Assembly: GCA_965240325.2 (NCBI GenBank)
Contig: OZ251223.1
Span: 2,852,001-2,916,000, forward strand
From: Rebecca billardiae RCC1528
Lineage: Eukaryota > Haptophyta
Direction of reading: 5' to 3'
DNA: 64,000 nt
In this document: one piece after another, positions 1-9,260 of the stretch
How the letters are laid out: every line of letters begins with the position of its first letter
Numbering within the stretch: position 1 is the first letter of the stretch
Position numbers and translations under genes: made by a program
The notes under the pieces: model-generated
The model's database searches: none
What the model saw: the letters and a program-made list of their open reading frames with translations, nothing else
Told to the model about the DNA's origin: nothing

Positions 1-1383
1 GGTGCGCCGCCGCCTCTGGACGAGGCCTTCTGCGAGGCGGCGCGTGCCGAGGCGGCGGGCTGCCTCGCGTTCCTCAACCTGCACCAAAAGCGCCTGCAGG
101 CCGAGGCGGCGGCCCTCACGGCGCGCGAGAAGGAGGAGAAGCGCGCGGCGAAGGAGCGCGCGGCCGCCGAGCGTGCCGCCAAGCGCGCCGCCAAGGCGGG
201 CAAGGCGCCGCCCACCGGCCCCGCCCCACACGACCCGCCGGGCGAGCACGACGACGATGACGATGACGACGATCATCAAGACCCGGCGCCGACGCCGCCT
301 CGCCAGCCGCTCGAACCAGCGCGGCAGCCGACGGTGCCGCCCGCCCAGCCGACGCCCCAGCCCCAGGCTCCAATCGCGGCGCCAGCGCCCACCGCCGCGC
401 CCGCACCGCCCGCGGCCCCTCATCGGTCTGGGGCCGCCCGGGCGCAGACGGCAGAGGCGCCGTCGTCGCAGCCGGCGGCGCCGTCCGCCTCCCTCGAGAT
501 GCCGATGCCGGGCCGTCACAACGAAATGCCGATGCCCGGGCACCATGACGGGATGCCCATGCCTGGCCATCAGCTCGCGCAGGCCGGGCTCTCGCCGACG
601 CTCTCGCCGCCGGCAGTGCCCGCGCGGCCGGCGCCGCAGCCGGCGCCGCAGCCGGCGCCGCAGGTGGCCCAGGAGCTCTTCGCGGCGCCCGCAGGCGGGA
701 TGGGCGGCCTCGCATTCGGCGCGTTCTCGCAGCCCAAGCCCGACGCCGCGGCGCTCAACGGGCACTCGCTCTTCGCGGGGGTCCCAGCGTCGCTCCCGAT
801 GTCGCTCCCAGCGACCGAGGCAAGCACGACGGCCGCGCCGCGCGCCACCGCCGCCGCCTCCGCCGACGCGAGCACGTGGCAGGAGGTGAAGCACGCCGAG
901 ACGGGCAAGACCTACTGGTGGAACACCGCGACCGGCGAGACGCGCTGGTTCGACCCCGCGGTGGACGTGTGGACGGCGGTGCCCGCCGCGTCGGGCCTCA
1001 CCTACTGGTGGAACAAGGCCACGGGCGAGACAACCTGGGAGATGCCGGCGTCGCTGCGCGGCGGTGGCGCGGCGGGCGGCGGGCCGCCCGCCCCTCCCGC
1101 GCCGGCGGTGCCCGCGCCCGCGCCGGCGGTCGTCGCCCCGTCGGCGGCACCGGTGATCCCCACGCCAACGCCGGCACCGATCTCGCCGCCGCCGGTCGTA
1201 CCCACGCCTGCGCCAGCGCCGATCGCGCCTGCTACGCCCGTGGTGCACACGCCCGCACCGCCCCCGGCGCCCGCGCCGGCCGCGCCGGCCGGCGCGTGGA
1301 GCTGCCACGTGTGCACCTTCGAGAACGACAAGCCGCACGCACTGGCCTGCGAGGTGTGCGGCAGCACGCGCCAGTTCAACTGA
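1..1383 (+). CDS. WW-domain / RanBP2 zinc-finger protein, 5'-truncated by the window edge
   Basis: The frame is open from base 1 to a TGA at 1381-1383, so the start lies outside the window (460 codons visible). The N-terminal visible part is Ala/Lys/Glu-rich and helical-looking, followed by an acidic Asp run near codons 81-91 and a long Pro/Ala-rich linker with short Met/Pro/Gly/His repeats. Two WW domains lie at about codons 293-320 and 324-353; each has the two spaced tryptophans plus a YWWN core and a GET(R/T)W strand. The C-terminus (codons 433-456) is a RanBP2-type zinc finger, W-x-C-x2-C-x10-C-x2-C. WW domains bind proline-rich peptides; this finger type binds RNA or ubiquitin. An adaptor role in RNA processing or ubiquitin signalling is inference only. 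Confidence 0.75.
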   Translation, partial: GAPPPLDEAFCEAARAEAAGCLAFLNLHQKRLQAEAAALTAREKEEKRAAKERAAAERAAKRAAKAGKAPPTGPAPHDPPGEHDDDDDDDDHQDPAPTPPRQPLEPARQPTVPPAQPTPQPQAPIAAPAPTAAPAPPAAPHRSGAARAQTAEAPSSQPAAPSASLEMPMPGRHNEMPMPGHHDGMPMPGHQLAQAGLSPTLSPPAVPARPAPQPAPQPAPQVAQELFAAPAGGMGGLAFGAFSQPKPDAAALNGHSLFAGVPASLPMSLPATEASTTAAPRATAAASADASTWQEVKHAETGKTYWWNTATGETRWFDPAVDVWTAVPAASGLTYWWNKATGETTWEMPASLRGGGAAGGGPPAPPAPAVPAPAPAVVAPSAAPVIPTPTPAPISPPPVVPTPAPAPIAPATPVVHTPAPPPAPAPAAPAGAWSCHVCTFENDKPHALACEVCGSTRQFN

Positions 1384-1772
1384 GCCAGCCGCTTGCACCA
1401 AGCCGCGGTCTCCGCTGCGCACTGCGGCGAGTGCGCCGAGCAGCACTCGGCGTCAGCGACCGATGACCAATCGAATCATCACCGTCGCAGGCTGCCGCGG
1501 CGGCGCGACACGGCCCGGGCTCGGGGCTGCCCCGGAGAAGCCGACTCCGTCACCGTGACTACGGTACGCCACTCCGCGGCTCCGCCGACCCGGCGCCGCG
1601 CAGCTCTGAGCTCACGAGTGCCACTAGCCTAAGTACGCGTGCGGCTACGCGTGCGCGCGGCCCGGGCTGCCGAGTCTTTCGTCCGTACGGACAGTCCCGC
1701 CGACTGGCGACTCTCACTCTGGGCCTGGCCGAGCGGCGGAGCGGCGCCGCGTATCTCATGACTCATCGATCT
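1384..1772. other. non-genic stretch
   Basis: Downstream flank of the WW gene. No homology-bearing frame or RNA gene is visible. Confidence 0.5.
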
Positions 1773-1911
1773 TGGCCCGCGGTGCAGGGCGGAGCGCGCA
1801 GCGTGGAGCCCGCACCAGCGGGCCCGAACCACGTTTCAAAAAGATCTTTGATCAAGAAAAAAGGGACGGGGGGCGATTTTTAGGGCTGGCGGAGACCGAG
1901 TTTCGAGTTTT
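1773..1911 (+). repeat. dispersed repeat family A, copy 1
   Basis: About 139 bp starting TGGCCCGCGGTGCAGGGC and ending in ...GGAGACCGAGTTTCGAG. It is nearly identical to 6682-6821 and shares its first ~35 bp with 62197-62245. It contains the palindromic core AAAGATCTTT. No coding function is evident. Confidence 0.8.
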
Positions 1912-2243
1912 TGAGATCGCATAGAGAGGTCTATTAGGCCGAAAATAAGCGCGCCCAGCTGATTCCCTTAAGTAAAGTGCGATCTGGACGTCAGCTGGAC
2001 GTGACATTAGTGTAACGGTTCGTTACGAGCGCGATTTTAAGTATGAGATTGCCGCCAACCGCCAACCGATAAAAACGGCAAGGCAAGGGCTCGGGAAACT
2101 TGATCACTTCCAAATACTGTGAATAGTAAAATGCTCTCCCCGAGCGCGCCTGTCGCCTCGCAGGCCGCGCGTCTCGCTCCCTCTCCCCGAGGCTGAGCTC
2201 GCGGCCCGCCTGTCACCTCGCAGGCTGCGCGCGCCACGGACAC
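1912..2243. other. non-genic stretch
   Basis: Lower-GC sequence up to about 2140, then GC-rich sequence leading into the tandem array. No supported gene. Confidence 0.45.
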
Positions 2244-3450
2244 ATGCGCGACGAGATCGCGGCGGGGGCGGCGAGATCGCGGCGGGGGCGACGGGCAACA
2301 ACCTGCCCGCGGGCGCGTTCGTCACTCGAGGAGCAGCGCGCAAGGGCGAGCCGAGTCCGGAGCACGCGAGCTCGTCGCTCGCCGACCGGAGCAGAGCGCG
2401 CCGCCCGCCGCCGCCGAGCGAGCGGCGCGGCAGAGCTGATGAGCCGGATGCGCCCGGAGCTCGCGCGGCTGAAGGGCGAGCTCGAGCACGCGAGCTCGCG
2501 CCTCGACGCCGAGCCCGAGCTCCTCCTCAACTCAGTCGACGGCGGCGCGGAGGTCCGGCAGCAGCGTGAGGACTCACAGACAGTGTGAGTGAGCCGCGCG
2601 CAGCTCAGCCTGCCGCTGGCAGCCGCCGTCTTCGTTCGAGGCCGACGCGGCGGAGGAGGCGGCGGGCGACGAGATCGCGGCGGGGGCGGCGAGATCGCGG
2701 CGGGGGCGACGGGCAACAACCTGCCCGCGGGCGCGTTCGTCACTCGAGGAGCAGCGCGCAAGGGCGAGCCGAGTCCGGAGCACGCGAGCTCGTCGCTCGC
2801 CGACCGGAGCAGATGAGCGCGCCGCCCGCCGCCGCCGAGCGAGCGGCGCGGCAGAGCTGATGAGCCGGATGCGCCCGGAGCTCGCGCGGCTGAAGGGCGA
2901 GCTCGAGCACGCGAGCTCGCGCCTCGACGCCGAGCGCGAGCTCCTCCTCAACTCAGTCGACGGCGGCGCGGAGGTCCGGCAGCAGCGTGAGGACTCACAG
3001 ACAGTGTGAGTGAGCCGCGCGCAGCTCAGCCTGCCGCTGGCTGGCAGCCGCCGTCTTCGAGGCCGACGCGGCGGAGGAGGCGGCGGGCGACGAGATCGCG
3101 GCGGGGGCGGCGAGATCGCGGCGGGGGCGACGGGCAACAACCTGCCCGCGGGCGCGTTCGTCACTCGAGGAGCAGCGCGCAAGGGCGAGCCGAGTCCGGA
3201 GCACGCGAGCTCGTCGCTCGCCGACCGGAGCAGAGCGCGCCGCCCGGCGCCGCCGCCGAGCGAGCGGCGCGGCAGAGCTGATGAGCCGGATGCGCCCGGA
3301 GCTCGCGCGGCTGAAGGGCGAGCTCGAGCACGCGAGCTCGCGCCTCGACGCCGAGCGCGAGCTCCTCCTCAACTCGGTCGACGGCGGCGCGGAGGTCCGG
3401 CAGCAGCGTGAGGACTCACAGACAGTGTGAGTGAGCCGCGCGCAGCTCAG
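2244..3450 (+). repeat. tandem array of about 2.9 units, period 421 bp
   Basis: The anchor GAGGACTCACAGACAGTGTG recurs at 2568, 2989 and 3410, giving a 421-bp period; small indels and single substitutions separate the copies. In one frame each unit reads an Arg/Ala-rich segment followed by a short heptad-like stretch (MSRMRPELARLKGELEHA) and then TGA. Because 421 is not a multiple of three, the copies do not form one long repeat protein. The array looks like an amplified gene fragment or exon. A further ~57-bp piece of the unit reappears at 5934-5990, beyond the Rep element. Confidence 0.85.
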
Positions 3451-3460
3451 TACCAGGTGG
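3451..3460 (+). repeat. left terminal inverted repeat of Rep element
   Basis: TACCAGGTGG, a perfect inverse of 5924-5933. Symmetry stops after 10 bp, with only a weak subterminal GCCGCG-C-TTAG similarity further in. Confidence 0.75.
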
Positions 3461-4187
3461 CCGCACGCCCTGCCTGAACCGGCAGCCGCGCTTTAGGGAA
3501 ACACCATCCGGGGGGCCGCCTTTCACTTAAGGACACGCGGGTGGGTGATTACTGAACACGTGAACCATGTCCTTTTCGGACATACGCACACGCAAGATCT
3601 TGGGTACGCAGTCATACTATCTGAATCCTGAGCGCCCACAAGCCCTCTTGGGTCCATGATAATCTGCCTCGTCAGCGAGCGTCCAAAAGCGAATCCGACG
3701 GAAGGTTTTGATTGAAAGCGAGCGCTTTCTCCACTACGAGACGGATTCCATTCTGGTCCGCTCGTTCTGAACCAAAAGGGCATGGATGCCGTTCCACGGC
3801 GCGCGCGCGGTTGGGGCGGGCGGCGAAGCGGTTTGGTCGGTGGGGTACGGTACAGTCTGTGGCGGGCCGGCGGTGGGTGAGCTACCTATGCAGTTTAGTT
3901 GCGCACGCTCGCTCGACGGCAGACCGGCCATAATCATGCAAGTAGCAATAGCATCAAGCTGTATGTGTCCGCCACTCCGCCAAGTCAAGAAGTGCTAGTC
4001 CCTACTTAGTTACGCCGGCGGCCGGCGGGCACATATCATTCACTAGAGACGGCACCCTCGACGCCACTATTGGCCTTCCGTACCCCGCCCGCCGCAAGCC
4101 CGCCGCACATCCGTATATGATCGTGAGCGTTTCAGACGACAAGTGGACTAGGGCAGCAGCTGGCAAAACGCACCGTCGTCGGCGTCG

Positions 4188-5375
4188 ATGGCTCACACGA
4201 TCGCGTACCCGGTGGTGGTCGGAGTGCCGGTTGGGTTCACCATGCCCAACGGTCTCCCTTCGGGCCAGTCGGCCCGCACGAATGCGCCGCGACCAGCGCC
4301 ATTTGCCTCGCAACCATCGGCAGCATCGTTGCGCAACCGGGGCGGTCGCATTTGCCGGCGCAACATCTACCTGACCATCTCTGCAGTGCCCAACAACCAT
4401 CCTCTCCTTTCCAACCTTCCTGCAGTGGCGACACACTTGCTGGCGCCATTGAGGGGCAAACAGAAGGAGTTCGTCGTCTGCAAGGAGCCGCACGAGCACC
4501 CCAACGACCCTAGCCGCGCTTGGCACTTCCACGCCGTCATCGGATCGGAGATGAAGACGGACTGCCTGGTCACAGCCTTTGACCTCCCCCTCCAGGGCTG
4601 GGGCACGCTGCGAGCGTACCACGAGCCGATGGGCCCGACGAAGCGTGACCTGGCGAAGTGCATCCACTACTGCCAGAAGGAGGGGCCGTCCAACTTCATC
4701 ATCAGCGCCAACTGGGCAACCATCCCAGAGCCGCTCGACGTGTGCGGCGTCGACTGGGCGCGCGCGCTGCACGCAGCACAGTCTGCAGACGAGGCAGCGG
4801 ACATCTTGCAGTGCGAGCACCCGTCGATCTACTACCGCTACGGCCATGCCGTGCTCGCCATGATCCGCCACCGACACGGCAGCGGCGTCACGCCGCGCTT
4901 CGCCATGAGCTCGTTTGCGCGACTGCCGCTCGACCTCTCTGATGGGATGGCTGTCGTGCTCGCAGGTGGATCCGGCCACGGCAAGACGGAGTTCGGGCTG
5001 TCGCACTTCGAGAACCCTCTTCTCGTGTCCGAGATGGACGACCTGAAGGATTTGACGGCTCGCAACGACGGTATCGTCTTCGACGACATGGATTTCACGC
5101 ACATGACGGCCAAGGCCGTGATCAAGATGCTCGACCCCAACTACGAGCGATCGGTGCACACGCGCTACACGAATGCCAAGATCCCCGCAGACATGCCACG
5201 CGTGTTCACGACAAATCTGGCCATGCAGTACCCCTACGAGCACATCTTCCCGCCCGGTCGCAACCTCGAGCAGCAGCGTGCGCTCAACCGCCGCTTCAAA
5301 GTCGTGACGGTCGATGCCGACCTCTTTGCGGCGGCTCCCGCCGCCGGCGCGTCAGCGGCTGCCGTGCAGACGTGA
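4188..5375 (+). CDS. rep: CRESS-DNA-type replication initiator (HUH endonuclease plus SF3 helicase), intact
   Basis: The 395-aa frame starts at ATG 4188 and ends TGA 5373-5375, with no internal stop or frameshift. The HUH rolling-circle domain follows a ~57-residue leader: motif I NIYLTIS (59-65), motif II HFHAVI (113-118, the metal-binding His-x-His) and motif III HYCQKEG (160-166, catalytic Tyr161 and Lys164). The helicase half has Walker A GGSGHGKT (260-267), Walker B IVFDDMDF (296-303), motif C VFTTN (339-343) and an Arg-rich NRRF (367-370). Family members nick and join DNA at an origin and unwind it 3'-5'. All catalytic residues are present, so the protein could be active. Base composition is less extreme than in nearby host genes, consistent with recent arrival. 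Endogenous viral copy, plasmid and transposon gene remain open options. Confidence 0.85.
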   Translation: MAHTIAYPVVVGVPVGFTMPNGLPSGQSARTNAPRPAPFASQPSAASLRNRGGRICRRNIYLTISAVPNNHPLLSNLPAVATHLLAPLRGKQKEFVVCKEPHEHPNDPSRAWHFHAVIGSEMKTDCLVTAFDLPLQGWGTLRAYHEPMGPTKRDLAKCIHYCQKEGPSNFIISANWATIPEPLDVCGVDWARALHAAQSADEAADILQCEHPSIYYRYGHAVLAMIRHRHGSGVTPRFAMSSFARLPLDLSDGMAVVLAGGSGHGKTEFGLSHFENPLLVSEMDDLKDLTARNDGIVFDDMDFTHMTAKAVIKMLDPNYERSVHTRYTNAKIPADMPRVFTTNLAMQYPYEHIFPPGRNLEQQRALNRRFKVVTVDADLFAAAPAAGASAAAVQT

Positions 5376-5923
5376 GCCATCAGCAAGCGTGCGTCGGTGC
5401 ATAGCCGCAAGATGCCCTGCTCAGCCCTGCTGAGCTGCTCAGACTGGCTTGACCCTCACGCTAGTGCCAGGCGGCCTGGCGGTGAGGCGCCGCGGCAGCG
5501 GGCCGCCCTTTCGTCAGCCCTCTCTCGAGCGGCTTGCGGCGAGGGCGAGAACAGCGGTGAAACTGAAACATGGGTGTCCTCGGGCCAATCAGGTTAGCGC
5601 AAAACAGACCGCGCAGCCTGAATGCGTTGAGAGGAGCTAGTACATCGACCCTGAATAGCCCTATGGGCGAACTCGTTTTGCGGATGTGGAGGCCCCCAAG
5701 ATTCCGCCGATGATTCGGCACGATTAGGGAAGCATGCAAGCGTCCAACCGGTACAACATAAGAAGCCGCTGAGAAGTATAGGCTCAAAAATGACCATAAG
5801 CCCCAATCGCGGGGCGTACGGTTGCGTGTGTTCGACAACTTGACCCTGAAATCAATTGGAGACCGGGTAGAGCGGTCTAAGGCGCGGCCGGCGTCAGACC
5901 GCCGACTCACGCATATGACTTCT

Positions 5924-5933
5924 CCACCTGGTA
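5924..5933 (-). repeat. right terminal inverted repeat of Rep element
   Basis: CCACCTGGTA, the inverse of 3451-3460; array sequence resumes at 5934. Confidence 0.75.
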
Positions 5934-6627
5934 CCTGCCGCTGGCAGCCGCCGTCTTCGAGGCCGACGCGGCGGAGGAGGCGGCGGGCGAGCACGGCGGC
6001 GCGGTGGAGCAGGCGCGCACGCGCGGCGGCAGGCGCGACGCGCCGCTCGCCTCGTTCCACCGCCCCGAGCTCCGCTCGGTCGGTCTCGGTGCGCGGCTGC
6101 GCAGCCGGCAGGCCGGCGGGCCAGCAGTCTGCAGTGGCGCGCGCTCTCGCTCTGCCGGCACGAGGCGTGCCGGCTGAGCGACCAGCGGCCCGTCGTCGAG
6201 CGCATGGCGCAGGGCGAGTACCTCAAGCAGGTGCGCCCGCTCGCGCGCACGCGCCGGCTCGCGACCAGCGGCCCTTCGTCGAGCGCATGGCGCAGCGCGA
6301 GCACCTTGCAAGCTGAAGCAGAGTGCGCCCGCACGCGCGCACGCGCCGGCCCGGCGCCGCGCGGCGCCTCTCGCCCTCTCGCCCTGCGCGCGCCGCCGCC
6401 CCGCTTCCCCGCGCGGCCCGTCCGCGCCTCTCGCCCTGCGAGCGCGCCGCCCCGCTTCCCCGCGCGGCCCGTCCGCTGGTGTCCCATGCCACCCTTGGCC
6501 GTGCGCGCCCGCATACTCGCGCCGAGTCCGAGACTCGGTCTCGGGTCTGACTCTCCCTCTCAGAGTGGCTGAACTGTCTTTCTGACTCGGACTGACTGAC
6601 TCGTCAGTCTCATTCTCAACCACTGCG
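5934..6627. repeat. right-hand remnant of the array unit plus imperfect local duplications
   Basis: 5934-5990 matches the 421-bp unit and then diverges into a different sequence, possibly the parental locus of the array. Around 6180-6350 an ~85-bp segment (GCGACCAGCGGCCC..., GAGCGCATGGCGCAG...) is imperfectly duplicated. At about 6370-6480 a segment containing CGCCCCGCTTCCCCGCGCGG is repeated in tandem. One plus frame reads protein-like from 5934 (LPLAAAVFEADAAEEAAG...), but no complete gene can be supported. Confidence 0.5.
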
Positions 6628-6682
6628 CCGCGGGCCCCGAACTGCGTTGGTTCTACGGAAAAGGACCGCGGAACGCGGTCAT
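6628..6682 (+). repeat. dispersed repeat family B, copy 1
   Basis: About 55 bp (GGGCCCCGAACTGCGTTGG... to ...GCGGAACGCGGTCAT), near-identical to 8655-8710 in the same orientation. It directly abuts family A copy 2. In plus frame both copies read AGPELR-x-FYGKGPRNAV. Confidence 0.7.
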
Positions 6683-6821
6683 GGCCCGCGGTGCAGGGCG
6701 GAGCGCGCAGCGTGGAGCCCGCACCAGCGGGCCGGAACCACGTTTCAAAAAGATCTTTGATCAAGAAAAAGGGACGCGGGGGCCGATTTTTAGGGCTGGC
6801 GGAGACCGAGTTTCGAATTTT
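6682..6821 (+). repeat. dispersed repeat family A, copy 2
   Basis: Near-identical to 1773-1911 with a few one-base indels. Confidence 0.8.
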
Positions 6822-6933
6822 GAGACCCTCTCTACAGATGCATCACGGAGAAAAAAACCGCGTCCACGACATTCCCCTAATCAATCGTGGACGGCCGGGC
6901 GTGAGAGTTCACTTCTGTGTGAAGTAGGACGGT

Positions 6934-7479
6934 TACAAGTCCAATACAAGCGTCAGCTTCTTTGAGGCTATTTTTGCACGTCCTTACGGGATCAGCGAAG
7001 TAACCAACCGATATATATTGGCTTCGTCGGGGTCGTATTCACTACTGGAGAACATTTGCACCGCGCTTCGTATTCATATGTATGGTTCACGCAGGCATAA
7101 AATCGCTTCGTCGGGGTCGTATCCACTATACTGGAGAACATCATTTGCACCGCTTCGTTTTCATACATTATAATGTATATGGTTCATGGACTGCTAGGCG
7201 GGGTCGTACAAGTCCAATACAAGCGTCAGCTTCTTTGAGGCTATTTTTGCACGTCCTTACGGGATCAGCGAAGTAACCAACCGATATATATTGGCTTCGT
7301 CGGGGTCGTATTCACTACTGGAGAACATTTGCACCGCGCTTCGTATTCATATGTATGGTTCACGCAGGCATAAAATCGCTTCGTCGGGGTCGTATCCACT
7401 ATACTGGAGAACATCATTTGCACCGCTTCGTTTTCATACATTATAATGTATATGGTTCATGGACTGCTAGGCGGGGTCG
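6934..7479 (+). repeat. perfect-looking tandem duplication, 2 x 273 bp
   Basis: 6934-7206 and 7207-7479 read the same from TACAAGTCCAATACAAGCG to GGCGGGGTCG. Each unit holds an older internal duplication of about 83 bp (GCTTCGTCGGGGTCGTATTCACTA... versus ...GTATCCACTATA...). The lack of differences between units suggests a very recent duplication or an assembly artefact. Confidence 0.85.
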
Positions 7480-7617
7480 AGCAGAATATCATCGATATTC
7501 ATCAGGCGCACGTGTGCGTATTCATCATCAGCCTTCGGGAATTGGGAGTAGCTATTGGCCTTTTGCCCTCTGGCGAGCCAGGAGCAGGCTCGAGGCCACT
7601 TTTGCGCTCACGTGGAC

Positions 7618-8133
7618 ATGATGCCGAGCACGTCAGCTGGCGACGCCGACGAGGACCGCGCTCGCCGCGTATTGAACGTGCTGCTCGAATCCGGGGCAGT
7701 GAAGAAGGTGGCTAAGAGCACGCTCCAGAGCATCGCTGCTGCCATCTCAGTCGTGAGGCACGAGCAGGACGTGCCCTCTGCGGCCGTGAAGTACAACGTG
7801 CCCAAATGGTCGATCTACAACTTCGTTCGCAAGGTCCGCACCGTGCTGGAGGACGAGGGCGCAATCGCCAGGGGGAGCGCGACGCGACTGATCGCCGACT
7901 TCACCACGCGCCCCGCAGGCCAGCTCCCTCCCTCCTCCTCACCCGGCCCAACAGCTGGCAGCCGCTTTGCGGCACTCACTCTCGGCCCGCGCCGGCGAGT
8001 CTGTCTGCAGCGCTGGACGGGCGGACCTAGGAGGACGAGCTGCGGCGCGGGCGACGGTGGTGCGCGACGTCCCCAGAGCTGGCCGTGCCTCTGCGACGCG
8101 TGCCGAGCCCGACCGAGGTGTGTCACCCCGTGA
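7618..8133 (+). CDS. psq-like helix-turn-helix protein fragment, possible transposase remnant
   Basis: The frame starts ATG-ATG at 7618/7621. Its N-terminal ~90 residues look like a real domain: IAAAISVVRHEQDVPSAAVK followed by YNVPKWSIYNFVRKVR resembles the pipsqueak-type helix-turn-helix (AI..V......A...Y.VP...I...V) found at the front of pogo/Tc1-type transposases and CENP-B-like proteins. After about 7900 the sequence turns into Pro/Arg/Gly-rich text unlike any catalytic domain, and no DDE core is visible. I read this as the DNA-binding end of a decayed transposase, or a small domesticated HTH gene. The surrounding repeats fit the first reading. Confidence 0.4.
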   Translation: MMPSTSAGDADEDRARRVLNVLLESGAVKKVAKSTLQSIAAAISVVRHEQDVPSAAVKYNVPKWSIYNFVRKVRTVLEDEGAIARGSATRLIADFTTRPAGQLPPSSSPGPTAGSRFAALTLGPRRRVCLQRWTGGPRRTSCGAGDGGARRPQSWPCLCDACRARPRCVTP

Positions 8134-8654
8134 CCCCGTGCAGTGCACGCGCGGCGCGCGAAATAACGATCACCGGTGCCCTCGCACCTCGGCACACACA
8201 GTGCTCCCTCTGGCTGTCAGCTCCGCGTAGATAGAGTTGCGCTCATGCGTCGATCACGCCTCGCGCCCGCCTGTCGGCCGTCGCGCAGGCGCTGGTCGAA
8301 CCCTACTCGGACCAGTGCAAATCATCTACTGACTACTCCTGGCGCTGCCGCGGCGCGGTGTGACGACAGACAGCGCGGTCAGCAGCAGCGGCCCGAACGA
8401 ATCCGCGGCCCCGCACAGTGTTCCCTGGCTGTCAGCTCCACGTGGCCTGGCGTGCACGTGGAGTCGCGCTCATTCGTCGATCACGCCTCGTCGCATCCGC
8501 CTGTACACAATCCGGGCGCCGCGCCGGCGGCTGCGATGGGCCCGCGCCCGCGGCGCCGGCGCCGGGGCGCAGCGGCGCGCCGCTGGAGTCTAGTTGTACG
8601 GGCATGCAACTGGCTGGTCTGTCAATAGACGACTGCGACGGAGGGTGCACCGCC
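8134..8654. repeat. non-genic stretch with an imperfect direct duplication
   Basis: A segment around 8198-8285 (CACAGTGCTCCCTCTGGCTG, GTCAGCTCCGCGTAG, CGTCGATCACGCCTCG) recurs in diverged form at about 8414-8505. No coding frame is supported. Confidence 0.5.
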
Positions 8655-8710
8655 ACCGCGGGCCCCGAACTACGTTCGTTCTACGGAAAAGGACCGCGGA
8701 ACGCGGTCAT
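8655..8710 (+). repeat. dispersed repeat family B, copy 2
   Basis: Same ~55 bp as 6628-6682, same strand. The two copies bracket about 2 kb that contains the 273-bp duplication and the HTH fragment. Confidence 0.7.
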
Positions 8711-9260
8711 ATTATTGATGATTGATCGGCGGACTTGATAGTCGTCGCCTCGTCGGGCCCGGATTACGCGCGCGCCATTATGATGCGGTATAGTATAGGC
8801 TACGTACACACTGCGGCTAGGCTGAGCGCGTGTATATAATTTCAATTTGTCACTGTGTATAATCTCGCCTGCCTGAGCTGTGTGCGTCTCTTATTCTTAT
8901 AGCAGTAAACTGTATACAACCAGCCGGCGGCTCGTACTCGTAGCCACCGCCACTGCTGTCAGTCGTAGATTAATCGATATATGACGACTGCTCATTCGCT
9001 ATATGATTTAACGAGTGACACAGTCTGTGACACAGTCTGACAGTGACCGTGACGATGATGATTGATGTGATTGTGATGAATGTCAAACTGGCCGACCTGA
9101 GTCTGACTGACTGACTCAAAGCCTGGCCGGGGACAGCGTCAGGACTCGGCTCACGGCTGCATGGTCCGCTTCGGGCTGACTTCGGCTCAGGGCCAAGACG
9201 TAACGGAGCTTGGGGGATCAACCGGAGCTGGAGCCATCATTGCGAGTCATCATGCCAGCA
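8711..9260. other. non-genic, lower-GC stretch
   Basis: A/T-richer sequence with short TGACTGACTGAC-type and GATGATGATTG-type simple repeats. It is the 3' flank of the methyltransferase on the minus strand. No gene seen. Confidence 0.5.

Larger units (their letters stand above)
3451..5933 (+). mobile_element. 2,483-bp insertion element carrying a CRESS-type Rep gene
   Basis: The element begins TACCAGGTGG (3451-3460) and ends with the exact inverse CCACCTGGTA (5924-5933). Left flank ...GCAGCTCAG and right flank CCTGCCGCTGGCAGCC join to give exactly the sequence found intact at both unit junctions of the neighbouring tandem array (around 2600 and 3025). The insertion is therefore precise and shows no target-site duplication. 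Inside are one intact Rep frame (4188-5375) and about 740 bp and 550 bp of lower-GC non-coding sequence on either side. I saw no second gene and no canonical TAATATTAC-like nonanucleotide. It may be an integrated ssDNA virus or plasmid, or a transposon that uses a Rep-type HUH nuclease. Confidence 0.8.

Noticed and set aside
3451-5933. Helitron interpretation of the Rep element
   Set aside because: No RepHel Pif1-type helicase, no two-tyrosine motif, no TC...CTRR ends; the helicase is SF3-like and the ends are inverted repeats.
5461-6060. 199-codon minus-strand frame crossing the right end of the Rep element
   Set aside because: It spans the insertion junction and shows no domain, so it is not a gene of either element or host.
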